From NCBI GenBank assembly GCA_001872315.1, contig MNVZ01000025.1:1-47472 (forward strand): a DNA stretch of 47,472 nt. Reading direction: 5' to 3'. Below the pieces are notes generated by a model. That model had not been told where the DNA came from. It worked only from the letters and a program-made list of their open reading frames with translations, and made no database searches. The stretch is from Candidatus Pacearchaeota archaeon CG1_02_39_14. Its GTDB lineage: Archaea > Nanobdellota > Nanobdellia > Pacearchaeales > GW2011-AR1. Below are positions 33,922-42,036 of this stretch, piece after piece (the stretch's first letter is position 1; every line of letters starts with the position of its first letter). The position numbers and the translations under genes were made by a program.

Positions 33922-34358
33922 CTTTTAATATAAAACTCCTTCTTTAAATAACATTCTAAGACCCTCTCACTAGGAAAATATAAAGGTTTTGGCAGATTAT
34001 CAAGAGCAAACCATTTCCACTCGGTTATCTCGTCAGGTTCCTTGACTTTCGGCTCTCCTTCAAAATTTTCACATAACAGCCCGATTGTAACAAAATGGGC
34101 ATGTTCATTTTTGTCGTTATTGACACAAATAATTTTTACGCTTTTCAAATTCAAACCCGTTTCCTCTTCTGCTTCTCTCATTGCGGTCTGTTCAAATTCT
34201 TCCCCAATTTCTATGCTCCCCCCCGGCATAGTCCATGTACCTTCTCCGTGCAGTTCAGAATCTGCCTTATCCGGGTCTTCGTGTCTTTTGCCAAGCAGAA
34301 TCTTTCCATTTTTCAGAATCAAAACCCCAACACCTGCATTTACCTTATTTTTTGCCAT
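33918..34358 (-). CDS. Nudix hydrolase
   Basis: The start is the ATG at 34358 (146 residues); a longer open frame upstream overlaps the zinc-ribbon gene and is not protein-like. The Nudix box spans residues 47-69 (GSIEIGE, then REAEEETGL) and is complete. The preceding GEGTWTMPGG and the later DEITEWKWFALDNLPKPLY are typical of ADP-ribose/NTP-type Nudix enzymes. The substrate is unknown. It lies in the Sec61-beta/NAC operon. Confidence 0.93.
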   Translation of the reverse strand: MAKNKVNAGVGVLILKNGKILLGKRHEDPDKADSELHGEGTWTMPGGSIEIGEEFEQTAMREAEEETGLNLKSVKIICVNNDKNEHAHFVTIGLLCENFEGEPKVKEPDEITEWKWFALDNLPKPLYFPSERVLECYLKKEFYIKR

Positions 34359-34362
34359 TAAA

Positions 34363-34569
34363 TCACTCCTTAATCTCAACCTTCGTCCCGCATTCAGGGC
34401 AGAACTTCTCATCACCTGAAAGATATTTGTTGCATCCCTGGCAAACAGGCTTCTTCTTATCCTTTTGGATGATAGTCTTATATCCCAGCTTCCCTCCGGA
34501 AACAAGAGCTGAAAACGCATTTGGCACGGCATCAGATTCCTGTAATTCCCTTAAGTCTCTTCCATCCAT
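34363..34569 (-). CDS. Small zinc-ribbon protein
   Basis: A 68-residue protein with C43, C46, C57 and C60 (CQGC and CPEC) forming one zinc ribbon at the C-terminus, behind an N-terminal part without recognised motifs. The start is 1 nt from the Sec61-beta stop codon, and the stop is 4 nt from the Nudix start. Function is unknown; the operon suggests a ribosome- or export-linked role. Confidence 0.8.
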   Translation of the reverse strand: MDGRDLRELQESDAVPNAFSALVSGGKLGYKTIIQKDKKKPVCQGCNKYLSGDEKFCPECGTKVEIKE

Positions 34570-34570
34570 T

Positions 34571-34735
34571 TTAAGCTACAGGCCAGAATATCTTCAGCCC
34601 AATCACAATAACAATTATTGCCAAAATAAACCCTATCACCGCCCCTGGATTTAACATGAACTTGCTCTTATACCCCTCATCATATCTCATCAGCCCACCG
34701 AAAACTCCGGGCACCTGTATCTTATTGTCTGCCAT
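34571..34735 (-). CDS. secG: Preprotein translocase subunit Sec61-beta
   Basis: This 54-residue gene is easily missed because of its size. The start MADNKIQVPGVFGGLMRYDE and the single C-terminal membrane helix (AVIGFILAIIVIVIGLKIF) match the archaeal Sec61-beta family, which sits at the edge of the SecYE channel. The GLMRYDEGYKSKF segment is the family's usual cytosolic motif. A TATA-like box 26.5 nt upstream predicts a leaderless mRNA. It leads the operon with a zinc ribbon, Nudix, alpha-NAC and an aminopeptidase. Confidence 0.93.
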   Translation of the reverse strand: MADNKIQVPGVFGGLMRYDEGYKSKFMLNPGAVIGFILAIIVIVIGLKIFWPVA

Positions 34736-34757
34736 ATTTCTTACTCTTCAAGCTTCC

Positions 34758-34765
34758 TTAAAAAT
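34758..34765 (-). promoter_or_regulatory. TATA box of the Sec61-beta operon
   Basis: ATTTTTAA on the minus strand is centred 26.5 nt from the ATG at 34735. It is one of two separate boxes in the divergent region 34736-34839. Confidence 0.55.
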
Positions 34766-34811
34766 CTTTCCTTGTTCCTATCTAATATTCTATAAACGTG
34801 TGTTAGAAAAA

Positions 34812-34819
34812 ATTAAATA
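34812..34819 (+). promoter_or_regulatory. TATA box of the LAGLIDADG gene
   Basis: ATTAAATA is centred 24.5 nt before the GTG at 34840, which supports the GTG as a leaderless start. Confidence 0.55.
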
Positions 34820-34839
34820 TCTTCCTTCATTAAACATAC

Positions 34840-35826
34840 GTGGTAAAAGACAAAATTGGATTAAAAGATTTAGCAGATAATTTCAGTTATTTTCATGTTA
34901 AAATCGAAAGAGAGTTCTTAAAAGCTATTTTAGAAAGGTTATGTAACAATGAGAAACCACACTATAATCTAGGCTTGATTGAAAGTTTAGATATGAAATT
35001 AACCAAAGGAGTAAAGTATTGCACAACAATATATGGGTGGATATCTTATGATAAGACGATTCGTTTGGAGAAACTTAAAAAAATTGTTGAGATGTCAGAA
35101 ACGGAATGGGAAGACGTAGAGACAAAAATAATCTCTATAAAGTCTGGTCAAGCTAAAGGAGAAATAAGGCCAGTATTTCCTATTGAAATTAATAGAGGCC
35201 TTGGTTCAATAATCGGGCACATCTTAGGTGATGGCTCTATAGATGTAAGATATAAGCAGATAGCTTTCTCCAATTCAAATAAAGAACTGTTAGAAGAATT
35301 TAGACATTATATGAAGCAAATATTTGGTATAGAACCAAGGATTTGGATGCAAAAAAAGGCGGATTTTGGAAATACTTCTTGGGATCGTAAGTTGAATCGG
35401 ATAGAAGATACAATAGAGGGAAGAAATTGCAGTTTATTTTATCCAACTATCTGTGGATTAATCTTGAACAATTTATTTGATAATTTCGCAGTTGGTAAAA
35501 ATAAGTATATTACAAGAAAAATTATGTCTGCCAACAAGAATTTTAAGATCGGTCTAATAAGGGCGATTTATGATGATGAAGGTTCTGTAGACAAAAGATC
35601 ATATATTAGAATATTTCAGGATAGGAAGGAAATGCTGGCCTTACTAAAAAAACTATTGGAAGAATTTGAGATATCCTCCTCAGAAATATTTTCTTACATA
35701 AAAAGAAATAAGCAGAGATATTATTTTAACATTTATGGAAAGAAAAATTTTACGGAATTTCAAAATAAAATTGGTTTCACCTCAAGAAAGAAATCGGAAA
35801 GATTAGATAACCTAATCAGGAAGTAG
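34840..35826 (+). CDS. Freestanding LAGLIDADG-type homing endonuclease
   Basis: The 328-residue protein has two LAGLIDADG-like motifs, LGSIIGHILGDGS (about 121-133) and GLIRAIYDDEGS (about 238-250), each ending in the acidic residue that would bind metal. This is the single-chain two-motif form. About 120 residues precede the first motif and look partly helical. No host intron or intein is seen. The gene looks more AT-rich than its neighbours and sits between two housekeeping operons, suggesting acquisition. A LAGLIDADG-derived regulator is an alternative. Confidence 0.85.
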   Translation: MVKDKIGLKDLADNFSYFHVKIEREFLKAILERLCNNEKPHYNLGLIESLDMKLTKGVKYCTTIYGWISYDKTIRLEKLKKIVEMSETEWEDVETKIISIKSGQAKGEIRPVFPIEINRGLGSIIGHILGDGSIDVRYKQIAFSNSNKELLEEFRHYMKQIFGIEPRIWMQKKADFGNTSWDRKLNRIEDTIEGRNCSLFYPTICGLILNNLFDNFAVGKNKYITRKIMSANKNFKIGLIRAIYDDEGSVDKRSYIRIFQDRKEMLALLKKLLEEFEISSSEIFSYIKRNKQRYYFNIYGKKNFTEFQNKIGFTSRKKSERLDNLIRK

Positions 35827-36439
35827 GTTCATCTAATTTAGCCAAAATTTTATTTTTATCATGCCCTCTTATTTCTTTACCCCAAAGAACCAGAATTCGG
35901 TTTAATCTTGACCAATATTCCCTCGGGGCAATTTTCCTAATTTCCATTTCAGTCTGAAGTGGATTCTTTGTATGGACGATGCCCAATACATTCAAAATAC
36001 GATGACAATGAGTGTCTATACACACCCCTTCTTTATCATGGCATTCCGTGATGACAAGATTAGCTGTCTTCCTTCCAACGCCCGGAATCTTTACCAATTC
36101 TTCGATTTTATCAGGTATTTTTCCATGAAATTCCGAGATAATGAATTTAGCTGCTGCAATGACGTTCTTCGCCTTCGTTCTATTATAATTCAGGCTCTTA
36201 AAAATACGCAAAACATCCCCATAGTTCGCCCGAGCCAGGCTCTTCAGACTTTTGTATTTCCTGAACAATTTTTCAGCAATAGGAATAGTAGTCTCATCTC
36301 TACTCTGGGCTGACATAATTGTAGCAATAAGGGTCTTCCAGTCAGCACCCCAGCCCTCTCCTGCCAACCTTTTGTCATGTTTGCCATATTTCTTTTCAGC
36401 TTTCTTAAATACCTTAAGGAAATATCTCCTTTTGTCCAT
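35816..36439 (-). CDS. nth: Endonuclease III (DNA glycosylase/AP lyase) without the iron-sulfur motif
   Basis: It removes oxidised pyrimidines. The helix-hairpin-helix with catalytic lysine is IPGVGRKTANLV (about 116-127), and the catalytic Asp is in CIDTHCHRIL (about 139-148). The protein ends soon after NRILVLWGKEIRG, and the four-cysteine cluster-binding loop of classical Nth is absent. I chose ATG at 36439 (207 residues) because the TATA element 36460-36467 lies 25 nt away; starts at 36484/36490 would extend into the valS start. It overlaps the endonuclease gene by 11 nt, convergently. Confidence 0.9.
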   Translation of the reverse strand: MDKRRYFLKVFKKAEKKYGKHDKRLAGEGWGADWKTLIATIMSAQSRDETTIPIAEKLFRKYKSLKSLARANYGDVLRIFKSLNYNRTKAKNVIAAAKFIISEFHGKIPDKIEELVKIPGVGRKTANLVITECHDKEGVCIDTHCHRILNVLGIVHTKNPLQTEMEIRKIAPREYWSRLNRILVLWGKEIRGHDKNKILAKLDEPTS

Positions 36440-36459
36440 AAAAGATAGAATCCTAAATC

Positions 36460-36467
36460 TTTTTAAT
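36460..36467. promoter_or_regulatory. Bidirectional TATA box between nth and valS
   Basis: TTTTTAAT is centred about 25 nt from both the leftward ATG (36439) and the rightward ATG (36489). It is the only TATA-like element in the 49-bp intergenic space, so one element probably serves both leaderless genes. Confidence 0.65.
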
Positions 36468-36488
36468 ACCTTCCTGCGTATCATAATC

Positions 36489-38816
36489 ATGGCTCCAATA
36501 GAAACAAAGAATCTGGAAAAACACTGGCTAAATTATTGGGAAAAGGAAAAAATTTACTCATTTGACAGGAATTCAAAGAAAAAAATATTCTCAATAGACA
36601 CACCTCCTCCAACGGTTTCAGGAGAAATGCACATAGGCCATGCCTACTCTTATTCACAGCAGGATTTCATAGCAAGATTCAAAAGAATGTCAGGGTTTAA
36701 CATATTCTACCCATTCGGAACAGACGACAATGGCCTGCCAACAGAAAAATTAATTCAAAAGCTAAAAGGGGTAAAAAGCAAGGACTTCTCAAGAGAAGAT
36801 TTCATTTCATTATGCCTGAAAACCCTGAAAGAAATAACCCCTGAATTCGTGCAAGGCTGGAAAGACATAGGAATATCGTGTGATTACGATTTATATTATT
36901 CAACAATAGACGGCAACTCAAGAAAAATATCTCAAAAAATATTCCTTGAGTTATATAAAAGTGGATTAATATACAAGGCTGATTTCCCTACACTCTGGGA
37001 CACAGAATTTCAGACTCCGGTCGCACAGGCAGAACTGGAAGACAAGGAAAAAGAGTCTCTTTTCACAACAATAAAATTCCAGGCAGATGGAAAGATTTTA
37101 CCAATAGCCACAACCCGCCCGGAATTATTGCCTGCATGCCTTGCAATATTTGTAAATCCAAAAGATAAAAGATACAAGCAGTTAATAGGAAAACAGGCAA
37201 CAGTTCCAATATTTAATAACAAAGTCCCAATTCTTGCAGATACTCATGCAGACATGGAAAAAGGCACGGGAGCGTTGATGATTTGTTCTTACGGCGACAA
37301 GAATGATGTTGAAGCTGTAAAGAAGCACAACCTGCCTCCTAAAATTATAATTACCAAAGACGGAAAAATCAATGTTCCTGGCTACGAGCTGCCAATAAAA
37401 GAAGCAAGAGCCAGAATATTAGAAGACCTGAAAAACCGAGATTTAATAATAAAGCAGGAAAGAGTAAAACACGTAACAAATGTCTATGAAAAGTCAGGAA
37501 AAGAAATAGAATTTCTCCCTGTAGAACAATGGTTCATAAAAATTTTAGATAAAAAGAAAAAACTCATTGAGCAGGGAAAGAAAATCAATTGGTATCCTGA
37601 ACATATGCAGAAAAGGTACGAAAACTGGATTCACGGCCTTGAATGGGATTGGTCTATTTCCAGAGAAAGGCATTTTGGAATACCTATCCCTCTATGGCAC
37701 TGCAAAGCCTGCAATCATGTTATCCCCGCAAAGCCTGAAGAGCTTCCGATAGACCCTGTGCAAAAAGAAAAATTCTGCAATAAGTGCGGGGCAAAAGCTG
37801 AGCCTGAAACAAAAGTTCTTGACACCTGGGCAACATCCTCTTTAACGCCCCAAATAGCTTCTTCCTTGGCAAATAACAAAATAAAACTGCCCTACTCGCT
37901 AAGGCCGCAAGCTCATGATATAATAAGAACCTGGGCATTTTACACAATAGTCCGTTCATTATACCATGAAAATAAAATTCCATGGAAAGACACAATAATT
38001 TCAGGCTTTGTGACACTCGGCGGGGAGAAGATGTCAAAATCTAAAGGGAACATAATCAGGCCAAAAGCAATAACTGAAGAATCGGGAGCGGACTCATTAA
38101 GATATGCAGCCGCTGCGTCAAAACTCGGCGAAGATTCAGACTATCAGGAAAAGGATGTGATTACGGGAAAAAGATTTGTAAATAAAATAATTAATGCATC
38201 CAATTTTGTTTTTATGAATCTCAAGCACCAAAAGAAAGCAAAACTCCATGAAACTGACAGATTATTACTGCAGCAGCTGAACAGGACAATAGATTCCGCC
38301 ACATCTGCATTTGAAGAATATAACTATATAAAAGCAAAATCAGAGGCAGAAAATTTCTTCTGGAAAACCTTTGCTGACAACTATCTGGAAATCGTTAAAA
38401 ATCGCGTTTACAATGGGACAAAAAAAGAGAAAGAATCTGCATTTTACACCCTATATAACTCACTGTTGGCAGTTACAAAATTGATGGCCCCGATAACTCC
38501 TTTCATAACAGAAGAAATTTATCAGCAGCATTTCAGGAAATATGAGAAAGAAAAGTCAATTCATGTCTCTTCCTGGCCGAAAAAAATTAGCCTAAGCAAG
38601 AGGAAGGAAGATGATAAAGTCTGGAACAGAATGATAGAAATAATCACTGCAGCCAGACAGGCAAAATCAGAAGCAAAAAAATCAATGAAAGCTCCTGTTG
38701 TTTTAACCCTTCCAAAATCAGACCATAAACTGCTGGCAAAAGTCCTGGATGATGTAAAATCAGTCATAACAGCCCAGGAAATCAAGGAAGGAAACTTCAG
38801 CATTGAATTCGTTTAA
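36489..38816 (+). CDS. valS: Valyl-tRNA synthetase
   Basis: It charges tRNA-Val. The signature PPPTVSGEMHIGHAYSY (about 39-55), GTDDNGLPTE, a central editing domain, a zinc-ribbon insertion (CKAC near 404, then CNKCG) and GEKMSKSKGN (about 511-520) identify ValRS rather than Leu- or IleRS. The SKLGEDSDYQEKDVITGKRF stretch is typical of archaeal ValRS. At 775 residues it is somewhat short for the family. I chose the ATG at 36489 from the TATA position; an upstream open frame overlaps nth. Confidence 0.95.
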   Translation: MAPIETKNLEKHWLNYWEKEKIYSFDRNSKKKIFSIDTPPPTVSGEMHIGHAYSYSQQDFIARFKRMSGFNIFYPFGTDDNGLPTEKLIQKLKGVKSKDFSREDFISLCLKTLKEITPEFVQGWKDIGISCDYDLYYSTIDGNSRKISQKIFLELYKSGLIYKADFPTLWDTEFQTPVAQAELEDKEKESLFTTIKFQADGKILPIATTRPELLPACLAIFVNPKDKRYKQLIGKQATVPIFNNKVPILADTHADMEKGTGALMICSYGDKNDVEAVKKHNLPPKIIITKDGKINVPGYELPIKEARARILEDLKNRDLIIKQERVKHVTNVYEKSGKEIEFLPVEQWFIKILDKKKKLIEQGKKINWYPEHMQKRYENWIHGLEWDWSISRERHFGIPIPLWHCKACNHVIPAKPEELPIDPVQKEKFCNKCGAKAEPETKVLDTWATSSLTPQIASSLANNKIKLPYSLRPQAHDIIRTWAFYTIVRSLYHENKIPWKDTIISGFVTLGGEKMSKSKGNIIRPKAITEESGADSLRYAAAASKLGEDSDYQEKDVITGKRFVNKIINASNFVFMNLKHQKKAKLHETDRLLLQQLNRTIDSATSAFEEYNYIKAKSEAENFFWKTFADNYLEIVKNRVYNGTKKEKESAFYTLYNSLLAVTKLMAPITPFITEEIYQQHFRKYEKEKSIHVSSWPKKISLSKRKEDDKVWNRMIEIITAARQAKSEAKKSMKAPVVLTLPKSDHKLLAKVLDDVKSVITAQEIKEGNFSIEFV

Positions 38817-38823
38817 CCTAATC

Positions 38824-38831
38824 TTTATTAA
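38824..38831 (+). promoter_or_regulatory. TATA box of prf1
   Basis: TTTATTAA is centred about 31 nt before the ATG at 38859, giving a very short leader of a few bases. Confidence 0.5.
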
Positions 38832-38858
38832 CCCTCTCCCTCTCTCTTAAAAATACAC

Positions 38859-39953
38859 ATGGACGAGAAACAGAAAAACGAGCTGGAAGAAGTAATTGAA
38901 GAGCTGGAGGCAAAGCGTGGCAGGCACACGCAGTTAGTCACCGTGATGATTCCTTCAGGTTTTAACATAAATCAGGTTACTAAACAGCTGGAAGCAGAAA
39001 AATCAACGGCTGCAAATATTAAGTCAAAGACAACAAGGTCAAATGTGATTGACGCTCTCGAAATGATAGTCAGAAAGTTAAAAGAGCTCAAAAAAACTCC
39101 TGAAAACGGGTTGGCATTGTACGCAGGAAACGTGTCAGAAAATGAAGGGACTTCGGATGTCAGAATATGGGTCATCGAGCCGCCAAAGCCCCTTAAGGTA
39201 AGAATGTACAGATGCGACCAGACATTCATAGTCGCTCCCTTAAGAGAAATGATACAAACCGAATCGGTCTACGGCCTTTTAGCCATAGATAGAAAAGATG
39301 CAATCATCGGCCTATTGGACGGCAGGGAAATAAAAGTAATCTCTAAGATGACTTCAGGAGTTCCCGGAAAAGTAAGAGCAGGAGGTCAAAGTTCACAGAG
39401 ATTCCACAGGATTACAGAAGGCCTTACAAAAGAGTTTTTCAGGAGAGTTTCGGAAGAGATGAAAAAAATATTTTTTGACATGCCAAGATTAAAGGGAATT
39501 CTTATAGGCGGCCCAATTCCAACAAAAGAAGAATTTTTGGAAGAAGGTCATTTAGTAACAAAGCTGAAAGAGCTTGTCATATCCGTAAAAGACATAGGAT
39601 ATGTCGATGAGCACGGCCTCGAATTATTAGTTGAGGATTCGCAGGAAGACATACAGGAGCAGGAATTTATAAAAGAGAAAAAGATAGTTGAAAGATTCTT
39701 CGAAATTCTTGGAAAAAATAAAGATATGGCGGCTTATGGAGAAGAAAAAGTAGCTCTTGCCATAGAAAGAGGAGCGGTAGACACTCTTCTAGTTTCAAGA
39801 GATTTTGACAGGGAAAAATCAGCAGAATTTGAAAAAAAGACAAATAGCATCAGCTCTCATTTAGTAATAATATCCACAGAAACTCACGAAGGCCAGCAAT
39901 TCCTTAACATAACAAAAGGCGTTGGGGCGATTCTGAGATTCCCTATTGAATAA
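38859..39953 (+). CDS. prf1: Peptide chain release factor aRF1
   Basis: It recognises all three stop codons and triggers peptide release. The NIKS motif (AANIKSKTTRSNV, about 52-64), the YxCxxxF motif (MYRCDQTF, near 117) and the GGQ loop (RAGGQSSQRF, near 175) are all present. The C-terminal domain has the expected length, giving 364 residues in total. It has its own promoter after valS. Confidence 0.98.
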   Translation: MDEKQKNELEEVIEELEAKRGRHTQLVTVMIPSGFNINQVTKQLEAEKSTAANIKSKTTRSNVIDALEMIVRKLKELKKTPENGLALYAGNVSENEGTSDVRIWVIEPPKPLKVRMYRCDQTFIVAPLREMIQTESVYGLLAIDRKDAIIGLLDGREIKVISKMTSGVPGKVRAGGQSSQRFHRITEGLTKEFFRRVSEEMKKIFFDMPRLKGILIGGPIPTKEEFLEEGHLVTKLKELVISVKDIGYVDEHGLELLVEDSQEDIQEQEFIKEKKIVERFFEILGKNKDMAAYGEEKVALAIERGAVDTLLVSRDFDREKSAEFEKKTNSISSHLVIISTETHEGQQFLNITKGVGAILRFPIE

Positions 39954-39969
39954 GTTATTACAACAAACC

Positions 39970-39977
39970 ATATAAAT
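39970..39977 (+). promoter_or_regulatory. TATA box of mcm
   Basis: ATATAAAT is centred 25.5 nt before the ATG at 39999, predicting a leaderless transcript. Confidence 0.65.
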
Positions 39978-39998
39978 CCCCCCGAACCTCTACTTCCT

Positions 39999-42005
39999 AT
40001 GGAACTCAAAAAACCAGATGAGATTATCCAGGAATCCAAGAATTTCTTTGAAGCATACAAAAAAGAGATAGGTCGTTCAATAAGAGAAGGAGAAAGGATA
40101 GTCAACATAAATTTTGGGCACATATCAGAGTTCTCTCCCCTCTTATCCGAAAGGCTTCTTGAAAATCCTGAAGAAACTTTAGTTTACCTGGAAACCGCGC
40201 TGGAGGAATCAGGCCTTATAAAAAACCCAAGGATAAGAATAAGAGAAGTTCCATCCTCCGTAGACACAAAAATAAGAGAAATAAGAGCAAAGCACCTGGA
40301 TAAATTTATACAGGTAGAAGGAATAGTGAAACAGGCATCTGATGTCCTTCCTCAAGTTGTCAATGCAAGGTTTGAATGCCCTACCTGCGGTGCTATTCTT
40401 TCTGTCCTGCAAATAGAAAAGAAATTCAGGGAGCCAGCAAGATGTTCCTGCGGAAGAAAGGGACAATTCAAGCTTCTTTCAAAAGAGATGGTTGACGCAC
40501 AGAGATTGGTTGTTGAAGAATCCCCTGACTCTCTTGATGGAGGAGAGCAGCCAAGAAGAATAAATATCTTCCTGAAAGAAGATTTGGTAGACCCAAGGAT
40601 GGAAGAAAGAACAACACCTGGAAGCAAGGTCAAAATCCTTGGGGTTTTGAAGGAAGTTCCAAGGCCCCTTCAGTCAGGATCAATTTCAACTCTTTTTGAC
40701 CTTGCTGTGGAAGCAAATCACATTACCCCTATGGAAGAGACCTTCGATGATCTCGAGATTTCAGAGGAAGAAGAAAAGCAGATTCTCGAGCTGGCTGCGG
40801 ACCCTCATGTACACACAAGGCTGGCAAAAAGCATATCCCCAAGTGTATATGGATATGACAGAATAAAAGAGGCCATCCTCCTTCAGCTATTTTCAGGAGT
40901 AAAGAAAACAAAATCAGACGGAGGAAAAACAAGAGGGGATATCCACATCCTGCTTGTAGGGGACCCCGGAGTTGCAAAATCTGTAACATTAAAATTTGTT
41001 TCCATAATCGCCCCGAAAGGAAGATATGTGTCCGGTAAAGCGGCGACAGCAGCCGGCCTCACAGCTGCAGTTGTAAAGGACGAATTTCTTAGGGGATGGA
41101 GCCTTGAGGCCGGAGCAATGGTTCTTTCCAATAAAGGGTTGGTTTGCATAGATGAGATAGAGAAGATGTCAGAACACGATAGATCAACTATGCACGAGGC
41201 AATGGAGCAGCAGACGGTAACAATTTCAAAGGCAAACATTCAGGCAACTCTGCGTGCCGAAACTTCTGTCCTTGCAGCGGGAAACCCGAAGATGGGAAGG
41301 TTTGACCCGCACACTCCAATACCACAACAGATAGACATTTCCCCTGCCTTATTGTCCAGGTTTGATGTTATCTTCGTTCTCCGTGACCTACCAAACAAAA
41401 TCCAGGACGAGGCGATTGCAACTCACGTTCTTGAAGAACACAAGCAGAAAGTTATAAGGGATGTCATTGCTCCGCAGCTATTAAGAAAATATATTGCATA
41501 TTCAAGAAAAATAAAGCCCCGCCTTTCAGAGGAAGCAGTTGAAGAAATAAAAAGCTTCTATATAAAACTTAGAAACCAATCTGTAAGAACTGACAGTGAT
41601 ATCAAGCCCATCCCAATTACAGCAAGGCAGCTGGAGGCAATCATCCGTCTTTCTGAAGCGTGCGCTAAAGTCAGACTATCAGATAAAGTTGAGCCGACAG
41701 ATGCAAAAAGGGCCATTGACCTCGTAAAGTTTTCTCTGCAGCAGGTTGGCTACGACGAAGAAACACAAACATTTGACATAGACAGAGTCACAGGAATCCC
41801 AAGCTCAAAGAGGGGAAAGTTCCTGATGGTAAAAGAAACCATCTCACGCCTGGAGTCGAGATTAGGAAAATTAATCCCGATGGAGGAATTACAAAAGGAG
41901 CTGGAGGATAAAGTGACACAGGATGAGCTGGAAGAAGCCATCACGCAGCTATCTAAGTCGGGAGATATCTTCAGGCCAAAGAAAGGTTTCATACAAAAGC
42001 TATAA
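39999..42005 (+). CDS. mcm: Replicative DNA helicase MCM
   Basis: It unwinds DNA at the replication fork as a hexamer. It has an N-terminal OB domain with zinc-binding cysteines (CPTCGAIL near 127, then CSCGRKG), Walker A GDPGVAKS near 321, Walker B VCIDEIEKMSEHDRST near 383, a sensor region LAAGNPKMGRFDP and the arginine finger LLSRFD near 453. A C-terminal winged helix (about 590-668) follows. There is no intein, although archaeal mcm genes often carry one. At 668 residues it is a normal length. Confidence 0.98.
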   Translation: MELKKPDEIIQESKNFFEAYKKEIGRSIREGERIVNINFGHISEFSPLLSERLLENPEETLVYLETALEESGLIKNPRIRIREVPSSVDTKIREIRAKHLDKFIQVEGIVKQASDVLPQVVNARFECPTCGAILSVLQIEKKFREPARCSCGRKGQFKLLSKEMVDAQRLVVEESPDSLDGGEQPRRINIFLKEDLVDPRMEERTTPGSKVKILGVLKEVPRPLQSGSISTLFDLAVEANHITPMEETFDDLEISEEEEKQILELAADPHVHTRLAKSISPSVYGYDRIKEAILLQLFSGVKKTKSDGGKTRGDIHILLVGDPGVAKSVTLKFVSIIAPKGRYVSGKAATAAGLTAAVVKDEFLRGWSLEAGAMVLSNKGLVCIDEIEKMSEHDRSTMHEAMEQQTVTISKANIQATLRAETSVLAAGNPKMGRFDPHTPIPQQIDISPALLSRFDVIFVLRDLPNKIQDEAIATHVLEEHKQKVIRDVIAPQLLRKYIAYSRKIKPRLSEEAVEEIKSFYIKLRNQSVRTDSDIKPIPITARQLEAIIRLSEACAKVRLSDKVEPTDAKRAIDLVKFSLQQVGYDEETQTFDIDRVTGIPSSKRGKFLMVKETISRLESRLGKLIPMEELQKELEDKVTQDELEEAITQLSKSGDIFRPKKGFIQKL

Positions 42006-42007
42006 TG

Positions 42008-42015
42008 TTTTTAAA
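42008..42015 (+). promoter_or_regulatory. TATA box immediately after the mcm stop codon
   Basis: TTTTTAAA begins 3 bases after the mcm stop and is centred 25.5 nt before the ATG at 42037. Confidence 0.6.
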
Positions 42016-42036
42016 CTATCAGAAACGAATAGAAAT

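Noticed and set aside
34359-34532. N-terminal extension of the Nudix protein at 33918
   Set aside because: It overlaps the zinc-ribbon gene in another frame and lacks protein character; the Nudix fold begins at ATG 34358.
34840-35826. Intron or intein hosting the LAGLIDADG gene
   Set aside because: Flanking genes are complete and unrelated, and the protein has its own promoter and start.
36252-36488. Upstream extension of valyl-tRNA synthetase
   Set aside because: It overlaps nth on the other strand, has no family match, and the TATA box points to ATG 36489.
36489-38816. Leucyl- or isoleucyl-tRNA synthetase
   Set aside because: The PPPTVSGEMHIGHA start, zinc-ribbon insertion and SKLGED region fit valyl-tRNA synthetase.
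39999-42005. Intein in mcm
   Set aside because: Archaeal mcm genes often have one, but the ATPase motifs are contiguous and the length is normal.
41923-42036. Upstream extension of the membrane protein after mcm
   Set aside because: It lies inside the mcm 3' end; a TATA box fixes the start at 42037.
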